17,676 nt of DNA from Stramenopiles sp. TOSAG23-3 (GCA_900128585.1 LT642442.1:1-17676), one strand, 5' to 3'; numbered from the stretch's first letter, positions 1 to 9,400 are shown. The notes: generated from the letters alone by a model not told the origin. A program made the numbers and translations.

Positions 1-56
1 TTCTTCTTCTTCTTCTTCTTCTTCTTCTTCTTCTTCTTCTTCTTTCTTCTTCTTCT

Positions 57-103
<47 letters not shown>
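1..103. repeat. (TTC)n microsatellite
   Basis: An almost pure TTC/CTT trinucleotide tract with two small interruptions (a TTTC slip near position 43 and a CCTC near 79). It runs off the left edge, so its full length is unknown. It is a simple repeat on the pyrimidine-rich strand; there is no sign that it is coding. Confidence 0.95.
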
Positions 104-496
104 ATCATAATACCACCGTTCATTCACCGCTCGTTCACCACCACAACAGAGAACAGAGACGACGATGATCGATTTATAATAGACTACCGTACCTTATTAT
201 TTATTTTTTAAATAATTTAATAATAATAAAAAATTAATAATTAGTAATTATTAATAGTAGTAGTAGATTATTTTATTCTCTCATCATCATCATTCACGAC
301 GACCAAACCAACGGAGGCGGCTCGGCTCGGCTTGATGATGAAATAAATGAGAATGTGCTATATGAGCCTCATTAAGATATAGGTACCGGTACAAATGCCA
401 TGATCGAACACGATAAACGACTCTGGGAAATATTCAGCTACTGATGTTCAAAGTTTTCGGTGAAACCTTGTATTTTATTTCCTCGTTGAACATAAA
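104..496. other. AT-rich 5' flank of the antiporter gene
   Basis: Non-coding, very AT-rich (TAATAA and TAGTAG runs at 190-290). An in-frame TGA at 461-463 closes the antiporter frame upstream of its ATG, so no same-frame exon extension exists here. A perfect 10-bp palindrome, GTACCGGTAC, lies at 383-392, about 105 bp before the ATG. Several ATGs (for example in 330-365) could act as upstream starts if they are transcribed. No RNA gene was seen. Confidence 0.6.
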
Positions 497-3400
497 ATGG
501 GTAGGAGAGAACCGAATAGGTGCCCTCGCAAAACCGAACTTGCTGTGAATATTTTATGTTCCCTCTTATTCTGCGTGGGCGCAGCGGGTTCGCTTCCAAA
601 CCTCGATGGTTTTGCCTCTTCCAATGTAGAGAAGGACCCTCTTGTTGTCGTGGAGCGAATTGAGTCTACGGGGATACCTCCACCCCAATCAGGGCGCCCA
701 GTACGCGAAGAAGTCACTGAGCTACCCCAGACCGCGCCAATCACGCGGGTGGTGGAACCGCAATCTGTAACGAAAAAAATTAAGAAAAGCAACTCCACAA
801 AAATAAAAGGTTTAACGCGAATGGAGGGTTTGGAAGAAGAAATTCAAGTGATAGGTTGGACTCAGCCGAAACGAAAGTACCTTGGTATTGGAAACACAAT
901 GACCGTGGAATTTCTTTGGACTATAACCCGAATAGACTTTAACTCGACCACCGCACTTGAAATGATTTACTTGGACCAACGCGTGTGTAAATTAAGGCAG
1001 GCAAAATTTTCCAATCTTCGCCGTTGCATTTATATGCAAAGCTGCAAAATAGGTGACCATGATGTCAGAACGTCCCTCATTTTAACAGAGAAAGGGAACT
1101 ACCAAATTCATTACACGGTATCCGAGGGAGACAAAGCTTGGCAGGCAGAAGATAACAAAGGCTTAATGTTTTCATGTGTCTTTGTGGAAGGAGTTCATAA
1201 TTTTACCCTGGTAAAAGGTCTTGGTGTTGGGGTCTTAGCCACAAAACCAAAAGGCAGCAAGGCCACGGTGATTAAACCCGAGTACAAAAAGAAGGTAATT
1301 GTTGGTGATGCGGTTACCATTGAGGCAGAGCTTGACCGTGACGGGTTACACATCGTCCCCGACTATTGCCGAGTGAACACGGAACCAGAAATAAAGGCCA
1401 TCGATTTAGGCCGCGGACTGTACACCATAGATTATGTCGTCAAGGCTGGAAATCCCGATAGGCCGCAGGGGCAGCTGCCTTTCCATTGTACCTTTGAGGA
1501 CGATGGGGGTAACAATGTGACAATCGGCCCTTTGAAACTGAACTCTTGGTTCGTCATTAACGCAAATCCCCCGGAGCTGTCCCACGTAGCTGTGCTGTCG
1601 CCGAGACAGAAGACGGCTCGCATTGGTGCTGTCATAAAGGTGGTGATAATGACTAAAAGGCGTTTGCAAGGCCTGTCCATTGGGCAAAAATGTACGTTGA
1701 ACGCTATAGACGTCCGCAAATCTGCCAATGTTTCCTCTGGAAGGGTTACAATTGAACTCAACGTAACAGCAGGGCAAGCTGATTGGTTCGCCGGGAAGCT
1801 GCCAATCGATTGTTTGATCCTGGATAGCGATGGGAACACGATTCGCGCGACCCACTTTACGGATGGAAACATGTTATCCGGTGATGCGCATACTCCAAGG
1901 CTGAGCGATTATTTTCCTGGGCTTGTGCTAACAGTTGGCTTTGCGATTGTTTGCATTTCTTCTAACCAAGTTGCAGCGTATTTTCCTAGTGTAGGCATGC
2001 CACTAATCACGGGTTATTTGGCAACGGGCATTATCGCTGGACCTGAAATCCTAGGGCTTATTCCGGACCGTTCCATCCGCCAACTACGATTTATTGACGA
2101 AGTGTCTCTCGCGGTAATTGCGTTGACTGCGGGGCAAAAACTGTACTTACCGACAATGCGCAGTAGATTAAAAAGCATTGGGTGGGTAATGCTTGGGTTG
2201 GTACTGTTTGAATATGCAATAGGTACTGCAACAATATTTGCGATGCACCCGTACATTCACTTTATGAAGCATATGGACTCAAACCAGATAACTGCCGTCG
2301 CTTTGATGGCTGGGGCCCTGGTGTGTGCCCGCTCCCCAGCATCGGCCGTTGCAATTGTGAAAGAAGTTGGCGCTGAAGGGCCATTTACCAGCACGGTGTT
2401 GGGGGTTACAGTGATATCTGACGTCGTTGTCATCGGTCTGTTTGCTTTGACAAGTTTGTTTTCAAACAGTTTACTTGCAAATCGATCAGAGTCTCAAAAT
2501 GTAGTTTACATCTTTATCGCACAAATAATTGCAAGTTCACTACTTGGTTACATTCTCTCCGCCGCCCTTCGTGGGGTCCTGAAGGCGTTTGACAACATTC
2601 AGACAAAAATGGACCAGAACGGATACGGGAAGGCTGTTCCAGTTGCGCTTAGATCGGGTTTAGTAACATTTTTTGGGTTTTCTACGTTTGTTATTGCACA
2701 TATGGTTGATCCGTATCTTCAGCCACTGATTGTTTGCATGGTCAGTGGTTTCATTATAGCGAATTATTCGGGTCACCGGAAATCACTAAAAAAATCACTG
2801 GAACTGGTCACTCCAACTGTTTACGTCGCTTTTTTCACTTTGGCGGGAGCGGCACTCAATTTAAAATCTTTGGCTCAAACAATAGTGATCTCTTCTGTCA
2901 TATTTGGAGGGCGCATTGTTGGAATTCTATTTGGTGCATCGTTCGGCGGGTGGATGTCCGGCGAGCCCGTCAAAGAAAACGGCCTTTCATGGATGGCATA
3001 CATAACTCAAGCCGGTGTTACGCTAGGTCTGGCAAAAAAAATTCATCTTGAGAACAGGGTGTGGGGAGGCGGTTTTGCTACTGTAATCATAGCTTGTGTT
3101 GTGCTTAACCAAGTATCTGGGCCACCGCTCTTTCGGCTTGTGATGCAATGGGTTGGGGAAGCAGGAAGCATGGAACGCTCCGCATCTAAAATTCGTTGGC
3201 CAAAGACTGTCCCTGGCAGGGCCGATGCGCGCTTGAACAAACGCGTTCTGTTGTTAGGAGAGAAAAATGCAAGCATAGTGTCGGACATTCAGTCGCTGCT
3301 TGTGGAAGGTCGGCGTGCACATTCACGTGTTGTAAGTGGCGTGGAAGTTTTGGCAATTTTGCGGACCTTGAACCCTTCATTATACGATGAGATTGTTGCT

Positions 3401-3685
3401 TCGGTTGATGACAACAATACGGGTGAAGATATAGAAACCGAACCGTTGTTGGCTGACCAAAATGGATTGAGGGTGGAGCGCGAGGCTTTGTTCGAACTAA
3501 TGGCGGGAAGCGACGCTATTGTTGTGGCGATGGGCTCTTGCAGCGGTAAAATAGCCACGTTTTTGACGAGCCACGAGCATAGAAAGAGAGCGCAGCCGTC
3601 ACTGTTCTATTTGAAGGACCATTCAACTGCACTGGAACTGACTGATAATGTCAAATCGTACCTCCTCGGGAAAAAGCTGGTCTAA
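497..3685 (+). CDS. CPA2-type cation/H+ antiporter with three N-terminal Ig-like domains
   Basis: The 1062-residue protein starts with a signal-peptide-like segment (hydrophobic about 15-32). A lumenal/extracellular region follows, with three Ig-like beta domains (about 115-240, 250-347, 355-455). Each has a paired cysteine pattern and a G-x-Y-x-I-x-Y-x-V-x-x-G type core ending C-x-x-x-x-D-x-x-GN in repeats 2 and 3. NxS/T sites lie at 99, 149, 235, 340, 411 and 422. From about 473 to 880 there are some 12-13 membrane segments typical of CPA2 exchangers: GYLATGIIAGP (506-516), a Ser-Pro-Ala break at 613-615, Asp642 in GVTVISDVVVI, and ITQAGVTLGLA (836-846). The middle motif resembles bacterial SPA(T)-type cation:proton antiporters more than KefB/KEA proteins. 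The cytosolic tail (about 885-1062) carries an acidic dileucine signal (Glu980, Leu984-Leu985) and a Rossmann-like stretch beginning KRVLLLG (915-921). The start has context AAAATGG and an upstream in-frame stop. The transported ion and the membrane are not decidable from sequence. Confidence 0.88.
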   Translation: MGRREPNRCPRKTELAVNILCSLLFCVGAAGSLPNLDGFASSNVEKDPLVVVERIESTGIPPPQSGRPVREEVTELPQTAPITRVVEPQSVTKKIKKSNSTKIKGLTRMEGLEEEIQVIGWTQPKRKYLGIGNTMTVEFLWTITRIDFNSTTALEMIYLDQRVCKLRQAKFSNLRRCIYMQSCKIGDHDVRTSLILTEKGNYQIHYTVSEGDKAWQAEDNKGLMFSCVFVEGVHNFTLVKGLGVGVLATKPKGSKATVIKPEYKKKVIVGDAVTIEAELDRDGLHIVPDYCRVNTEPEIKAIDLGRGLYTIDYVVKAGNPDRPQGQLPFHCTFEDDGGNNVTIGPLKLNSWFVINANPPELSHVAVLSPRQKTARIGAVIKVVIMTKRRLQGLSIGQKCTLNAIDVRKSANVSSGRVTIELNVTAGQADWFAGKLPIDCLILDSDGNTIRATHFTDGNMLSGDAHTPRLSDYFPGLVLTVGFAIVCISSNQVAAYFPSVGMPLITGYLATGIIAGPEILGLIPDRSIRQLRFIDEVSLAVIALTAGQKLYLPTMRSRLKSIGWVMLGLVLFEYAIGTATIFAMHPYIHFMKHMDSNQITAVALMAGALVCARSPASAVAIVKEVGAEGPFTSTVLGVTVISDVVVIGLFALTSLFSNSLLANRSESQNVVYIFIAQIIASSLLGYILSAALRGVLKAFDNIQTKMDQNGYGKAVPVALRSGLVTFFGFSTFVIAHMVDPYLQPLIVCMVSGFIIANYSGHRKSLKKSLELVTPTVYVAFFTLAGAALNLKSLAQTIVISSVIFGGRIVGILFGASFGGWMSGEPVKENGLSWMAYITQAGVTLGLAKKIHLENRVWGGGFATVIIACVVLNQVSGPPLFRLVMQWVGEAGSMERSASKIRWPKTVPGRADARLNKRVLLLGEKNASIVSDIQSLLVEGRRAHSRVVSGVEVLAILRTLNPSLYDEIVASVDDNNTGEDIETEPLLADQNGLRVEREALFELMAGSDAIVVAMGSCSGKIATFLTSHEHRKRAQPSLFYLKDHSTALELTDNVKSYLLGKKLV

Positions 3686-3797
3686 TATAAAAACAAGATA
3701 ATATTTTTTTTTTTCCTTTTCTCGCACAATAGTTATCATACACATTTTTTATCATATCGTTTATCATTAACTTTTCATGCATTAAATTATGATAATC
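3686..3797. terminator. Shared 3' region of two convergent genes
   Basis: 112 bp of AT-rich DNA with a poly-T run near 3704-3714 separates the stop codons of the antiporter gene (+) and the Canopy-like gene (-). Both transcripts must end here or overlap. No perfect AATAAA was found for either gene. Confidence 0.45.
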
Positions 3798-5123
3798 TCA
3801 AAGATCAACATGATTTAACACTTTCAAAAGGTTGGGAAACACCGGAGGAACTTCATCGGCATTTGTGCAGTGATCTTTGCAGATTTTTGACTGTACATAG
3901 TTCTGTTCGGGAACACATTCAACACCAATACTAGGGTCGTCTGCATTTACATGACGACACGCCTTTGGCAAATGATTTAACGCACGGAATAATTCTTCTG
4001 CAATTACATCGGTGGAAGCCTGTACGACGTTTTTACAGCTACCTCTGATAATTAGTTTTTCTTTTGAAAGTTTGCTACTCCAACGCCTTCTATCAAGGGC
4101 TTTTTTTAAGCTTATGGGTTTCTTTCGGTGTTTGAGCACCCATTTATCCTTTTTTTTGCTTCTAAACACCTTGTAAAAATCACTCCAGCGTGGGGGCAAC
4201 AGTGGTGGTGGGACTCCCATCATCCTTGCCCCAGAAGCAGAGGATGCGTCTACTGGGCCGTCGCAGACGCGCTCGACAATTTGGCCCAAATCTGCCTCAC
4301 TGCGCAGTGCTCTTCCACCCGGGGTTTCTCTTGCTCGTTTCAGTGTACCATAAACAAGCGCTACGCAGCTAGGACATTTCAAAGCATCCTTCGCTGCCTT
4401 GATTTCCGCTTTATCCTCGTCTGGAAGCATAAGCTCTGGCTCCTGCATTTCCTTCATCAGCAAAGTGCTCATTGAACCGTCTTTGTCCATCTTTTGAAAC
4501 ATTTCTCTCATGGAATCTTCTGTGTCTTTGGCAGTATCTCCTTTGCCCACTTGCCCACTGCTTTGATGACCTTCTTTCTTCTGTCGCTTTCTCCCCGCCC
4601 TCGCTTTCTTGGAGGAATCATACTTGGCTCCTGCTCCGACACTGCACATATCCGTCTTATCTACACAAAGGGTTTTTGCGGAGTCGTCGGGGGGAAACTT
4701 TCCTCGAATGCTATGCCAAATAGTTTCGGAAAGTTCCATACTTATTTCTTCGCTGACAGTTTCGCAAACCTGTTTAACAAACAGGGCTGCCTGCACCATT
4801 TCGGTGCTAAATCCGGCTTCAAGCCTCTCCTTTTCTGGGCTATGTTCAACTGTTACAGAACGTCCTTCTCCCTGGATTGTGTAGTTCTGTACCACACCCA
4901 GGCAGGCTGCTTCAGTCGAGTCCAGTATGCCTTCCTCGCCATCTTTATTCAAGTCGTGCCGTAGAACTTCAAGGTGCAACTCTCGGGCAAGAGCTTTACA
5001 GACACCACATTTAGCAAACAAAAACGTCTCGCTATTGGAACGGTGGTTCCCCAGCACACTTGTAAAAGCGAAGTATAGCGCCCCGATAAACAGGAAGAAC
5101 CGGCACGGCCGTTGGCGCACCAT
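3798..5123 (-). CDS. ER-lumenal tandem Canopy/saposin-like protein
   Basis: The 441-residue protein has a signal peptide (hydrophobic about 9-24). Module 1 (39-160) carries six cysteines in the Canopy (CNPY, saposin-B-fold) order: CGVCKAL (C39, C42), C74, C120 followed by an ETVSEEISMEL helix, then C153-x6-C160 in CVDKTDMC, close to the family ending C-x3-TD-x-C. A basic then acidic low-complexity linker (165-245) follows. A second, diverged module (250-419) has CPSC (C250, C253), C287, C363, C389, C403 and C415-x3-C419. The protein ends in HVDL, which resembles a KDEL/HDEL retrieval signal. Canopy proteins are ER chaperone-like factors that help fold receptors; a similar role here is inference. 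The segment DLNKDGEEGILD (57-68) resembles a calcium loop but is not a good EF-hand. Three consecutive in-frame TAG codons lie just upstream of the ATG, so the start is secure. Confidence 0.78.
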   Translation of the reverse strand: MVRQRPCRFFLFIGALYFAFTSVLGNHRSNSETFLFAKCGVCKALARELHLEVLRHDLNKDGEEGILDSTEAACLGVVQNYTIQGEGRSVTVEHSPEKERLEAGFSTEMVQAALFVKQVCETVSEEISMELSETIWHSIRGKFPPDDSAKTLCVDKTDMCSVGAGAKYDSSKKARAGRKRQKKEGHQSSGQVGKGDTAKDTEDSMREMFQKMDKDGSMSTLLMKEMQEPELMLPDEDKAEIKAAKDALKCPSCVALVYGTLKRARETPGGRALRSEADLGQIVERVCDGPVDASSASGARMMGVPPPLLPPRWSDFYKVFRSKKKDKWVLKHRKKPISLKKALDRRRWSSKLSKEKLIIRGSCKNVVQASTDVIAEELFRALNHLPKACRHVNADDPSIGVECVPEQNYVQSKICKDHCTNADEVPPVFPNLLKVLNHVDL

Positions 5124-5250
5124 GAAAGACTACTACTACAAACAAACAAAAAATGTCTGTTAAAAGAGTTTTTTCTCCACGTATTTCCTCTTATTTGTAC
5201 AAATTAATCAACTGCTGCGCCATACTCCCAGGAAGATGCACGAATATCGA

Positions 5251-5259
5251 CCTTTTATA
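5251..5259 (-). promoter_or_regulatory. TATA-box candidate for the Canopy-like gene
   Basis: On the minus strand this reads TATAAAAGG, a very good TATA-box match, 128 bp before the ATG. A start about 30 bp downstream would leave a leader of roughly 100 nt. Positional inference; no transcript data. Confidence 0.45.
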
Positions 5260-5600
5260 AACTTTAAATCAATAGTTTCGTATGTTCGTGTCCGCTAGAC
5301 GACACAGCTTTTCCCACTCCCACCAACCGAGAAGAAGAGGAGGATGGATGATTGATGATTGACGTCGTGATCGGATGGATGGGTGGGTGGGGGAGAAAGA
5401 AAGAAGATGAAGAAGAAAGCTTCTTCGATAAGTACCTAATTGATTCGATAATACATTTATATTATTACATTTTAAGGGATTACGAGGATTAGTTGTCCTT
5501 CGGTGGTGAGTTGTACTCTGTACATTGTAGTATACAAAAAGCCCAAATAAAAATAACAAACAAACTCTATGGTCTGTGGATGTTGTAAAAACTGAATTAA

Positions 5601-5635
5601 AAGGCGGTTAAGCTATATATTATTAAGGCGGTTAA
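5601..5635. repeat. Short direct repeat AAGGCGGTTAA x2
   Basis: Two exact 11-bp copies at 5601-5611 and 5625-5635, 24 bp apart, each flanked by AT-rich DNA. Their GC-rich core stands out in an AT-rich spacer, so a binding-site pair is possible. Function unknown. Confidence 0.5.
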
Positions 5636-6297
5636 TTAAAATGAGACCACAATACGAACAAATCACATGGTGGACTGTGCTGTGGTGCTGGAATATTTTA
5701 TTATTGTCTTTGATTAATTATTTCATTTTATTACCTGATCCCCTCCCTCCTCCCCTCTGCACTCCCCCTAGTGGGCCACCTAGAAGAAGTTCGTACACCA
5801 TAAGAAAAAAAAAGAACGAAAATAATAGAAGAAGACGACTCGACAAATTCAAAAAACAAATGACAGGGAAACACCATCCTTCCTCCCACTCATTTGCTAC
5901 TTATTATATAGGCAGAGAGGGCAGAAACAAAAAAATAAAAATATTGTTATATACTAAATAAAGTGTAAAAATAAAGCCATAATATTGGAATAAAATATAA
6001 CATTCGTACCTATTTGTATGTAATTACAATCGTACATCATATCCATAAAAAATAAACGACAAAACAAAAGGTACATAACACAGCAGAGGAAATAAACAAA
6101 AACTTCATGAGTATATTAAGATAGGAATAGTATTGAAAAAGACAGGACCACCGAAACAATTGTATTTTTTACAAGTATCAATACTCATATACTTCTCCCC
6201 CTGTTTGTCATTTGTTTGTATGTGGTGTCGTAAAAATAATAATAATAATTGTTTGTCCCCTTCTTCCTTCTACTTGCTTGGTGGTAAAATCAACAAA

Positions 6298-6436
6298 ATG
6301 ATAATCGAAATGTGAGTGTGTTCCCAACACAAAAATCTTTTGTGTAGAAGAAGAAAGGTTCTTCGTTCAGATTTGAAATTGAAAAATGGTTCCAAACGCA
6401 CGCACAATATTTATGTCAATAAAGCGATCCGGGTAA
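6298..6436 (+). promoter_or_regulatory. Upstream ORFs in the presumed leader of the FYVE/HECT gene
   Basis: At 6298-6315 a five-codon ORF contains a second ATG directly followed by TGA (6310-6315, a minimal start-stop element). At 6386-6436 an ATG in strong context (AAAAATGG) opens a 16-codon ORF in another frame, closed by TAA. Both precede the main ATG at 6490 and could reduce translation if the transcript starts upstream of them. The transcription start is unknown. Confidence 0.4.
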
Positions 6437-6489
6437 ATTATCATACTGTACCACCTAATATTGTTTTCCCTCCGCACGGTTGTTCTACA

Positions 6490-9400
6490 ATGACGTCCCT
6501 TGCTGTGCGGACCCCTCCCCGTTTAGTTCGAAACTCGTCTCACTATTTTTTAGGTAGCAACGGGCGGGCACGAGCAGAGCACCGCGGAGAACGAGCTAGA
6601 TCGTTCAGTTTCGACGAGGAGGTCAAGGTACGAAATGATGAAATATACCATGCTTCACCAGAACGCACGGGCTCGAAGGAAACGCTGTCCCCGAGACAGA
6701 GTCACAGCCCTATGAAGCGGAGTCATAGCGTGGCACAAATGGGTCGCACCACTAGGAATAGAACCAACCGCCAACCGTCGTTTCCAGGGATATATGTGGA
6801 TAGCAGTTTCAGAGAAGGCGCGCATAAACCGGGTGTACAGAATAGGAACAAGGTTCCTGCCAGTGCAAGGCTTGCCGAAGCGGACAAAGAAAACAGAGCA
6901 AATCGAACTGGGAACAACTCTAATTTTGAAACGGAAGACACCGCGGACTACGTTGTTGACGCTCTGTCCAGGGCGCGGAAAAAGAAAGCTGGGGGGCAAC
7001 TGATGGTGCGTTGGATATTAGATAGGGACTGCCAGATTTGCTTTTCGTGCCACGAAGACTTTAGTGTAGTCCGGCGGAAACACCATTGCCGCGCGTGCGG
7101 CGGTGTCTTCTGCGGCACGTGTTCCCGGTGGAAAAAAGTCCTGCCGCACTTGGGTTATACAGACAAAGAAACGAGGGTATGTAAATGGTGCTACGAAGAC
7201 CAGCATCTTGCAGAAAAGTGCGCTGGTGTCAAAACCTTAGCCAATGGTGGCGGCGACAAAGAAAATTTGCACGATGGGGAGAATAGGCCCATTTTTTTCA
7301 CAAAGGTTGCACCGAAGTGGGTCGATGATTCAATTTCGGACCATTGCCAGCAGTGCGCAAAGGATTTTGGACAATTCGTAAGACGTCATCATTGTCGTGG
7401 TTGTGGAGCTTTGACTTGCCACGCTTGTACAATAAGAAAAATAAGCATGCCCGAGTATGGCTACCTGACCCCGGTCAGGGCATGTGTCACGTGCTCGTCT
7501 CCGAAAATATTGTCCACATCGATTGTAAAGACATCAGGGGGTTCTATGGAAATTACCGGTAGAAATTTAGGAGCTGTCGCTGAGACCATCAGCATCGAGG
7601 TTGGTTCCAGCGCGACCATATGTGAAGACGTAGAAGTTTTGATCCCTGGGCACAAAATTCGCTGTTCTGTTCCACCAGGAACGGGTAAGCAGAATCAAAT
7701 TAACGTAACCGTATGCCGCCTGACGGGGGCCAGCGTTTATTGTTACGCCGAACCAGTTGTTGCAGCAACTACAGAGGTTTACACACGCGGGGGCGAGCTG
7801 ACCGTAACTGGCGACAATTTTGGGTCTGAACGAGAATTACTTCTGGTGGAATGGTTTAATAGCAGCACTAACAATTGGTCCGAAGCTACGGGCGTTGAGA
7901 TATTGGTACCGCACAGAATTTTTAAATGTAATGTCGGAGCCGGTGCTGGCAAGCATGCGCTCTTAAGAGTGTCAGTTTCAAGCCAAAGCTCGAGAGGGAC
8001 ATTTTCTTACATGCCGCCCCAAATTGTGGAAACATCCCCAGTCTCAGGCGCCGGTGGCAAAATTGATATTGTAGGATTGAATTTTGGCGCGAAAGCAGAG
8101 GTTATGTCCGTGAGAGTCGGGCAGTTGGAGTGCTCAGATATTAAGATAGTTGTGCCCCACACGAAAGTTTCTTGTATCGTTCCACGCTGTCCCAACGACC
8201 AGGATGATGCCCAATTCAAGGAAGGGCAGAGCGATGGGGGCAGATTCTCTTACCATTCTCGCAGACAGAGGCAACGCTCCAACAGCGGTGACACAGAGTG
8301 CCAATTAATTGTGAAGGTGGAAGGGCAGGAAGGTGCAGGTAAAGTATACTACGTGAACGAGAAACAAGTAGCGGCTGTAAAACTCGCCAAAAACGTGTCC
8401 AAAAGACAAAACATGTCAACGAGGCCATCGGGCATGCCCGCGGCGAACGATAGACGACGGCATGTATTGGAAAAAGCCCCATGGTTACCGAGCGAGAATG
8501 TAATTAAATGTATGCTGTGCGAGGGTGCATTCGGGTGGCTAAACCGAAAGCACCACTGTCGTAATTGCGGAATAGTTGTTTGCCGGGTCTGCAGTTCAAA
8601 CAACCAATACGTCGCAGCTTACAGAAGCATGCAAAGGGTGTGCAAAAAGTGTTTCAGGGCAATTTTATCCGACCGTGAAGAAATGGAGGTCCTTCATGCA
8701 GAAATGGAACATGTGCATGCATTGCAATCGGTGGAAGTGGGAAAACAGGTGCAGTTGCAGCAACAGTTAAGTCTCCTAAGACTGCAATCGGCGGACGGAA
8801 ATATGCCTGAAATAGAGCGTCTAGAAGCACTATTGAGAGAACAAGAACGGCGTGCGGACGGGAAGCAAAGGCGATACGATCAATTGCACGCACGCCTAAG
8901 GCACTTGCAGTTGATCGTTGATGGAGGATCTTCTGAAAAAATGCGATCCCAAAGGAGCAGAAAGCTATCCGATTCCGTTCCCAGATTTAGCCCCACGAAC
9001 GGGACAAACCACCAATCAGCGTTCGTTTCGACGGCAGGGGGGGGCGTGGGCGAAGTGTCCCAGAACGACCAAAAACGTGCTTCCGTCTCGAGCCCTTCGG
9101 CTTCTCCGGAAAGTAACCTCGCACCCCAACGCGTGATGTCACGAAAATCGTCCCGAGCGTCGCCCCCAATACCGCTCCCTTTGCCGCGGGAAGTCATTGC
9201 TGTCGCAAAGGAGGAGGCTGAAAATTCGGCAAGTGAAGTGCTGGAGAGTTCTGGTCTTTTGCGTGGGCGTGCACTGTCGGACTACTCACTGTGTAATTAC
9301 AGCCAATCGCCGGTAAGGTCATGGGTGGGGGCCGCTAAGCCTACTTTGAGGCAGGGTGATACGGGAAGAAAACGTGGGACGCCAGTGTGGATCAAACGGA

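Larger units (their letters stand above)
5124..6489. other. Long spacer between divergent genes
   Basis: It must hold the promoters of the Canopy-like gene (-) and the FYVE/HECT gene (+). Visible content: a purine/G-rich tract at 5325-5425, including TGACGTC (5360-5366, a bZIP-type core) and a GG/GGG run at 5373-5393; a direct repeat AAGGCGGTTAA at 5601-5611 and 5625-5635; then AT-rich DNA with AATAAA-like and TATATA stretches from 5900 to 6130. Frames of up to about 100 codons here are low-complexity (Arg/Lys/Asn-rich or Pro-rich) with no recognisable domain. No tRNA or other RNA gene was seen. Confidence 0.55.

Noticed and set aside
1406-1872. Two overlapping minus-strand ORFs of about 146-149 codons
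   Set aside because: They lie antisense within the Ig-like region of the antiporter and show no recognisable motif. Shadow frames.
4461-4500. EF-hand in the Canopy-like linker (KMDKDGSMSTLLMKEM)
   Set aside because: Side-chain ligand positions do not fit a 12-residue calcium loop. The acidic look comes from the low-complexity linker.
4494-4964. 156-codon plus-strand ORF inside the Canopy-like gene
   Set aside because: It is antisense to a gene with a secure start, signal peptide and conserved cysteines. The translation shows no domain and is explained as a shadow frame.
5641-5961. 106-codon ORF in the long spacer
   Set aside because: Composition drifts from hydrophobic to Pro-rich to Arg/Lys/Asn-rich low complexity, with no domain or supportive context. 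Chance ORF in repetitive DNA.
6316-6489. 58-codon N-terminal extension of the FYVE/HECT protein from a GTG
   Set aside because: Eukaryotic starts are normally ATG, the stretch has no ATG in frame, and it overlaps a uORF with strong context. Kept only as a possible exon continuation.
5124-6489. tRNA, snRNA or CRISPR-like element in the spacers
   Set aside because: No GGTTCGAATCC-type box, cloverleaf or spaced repeats were found by eye here or in the other spacers.
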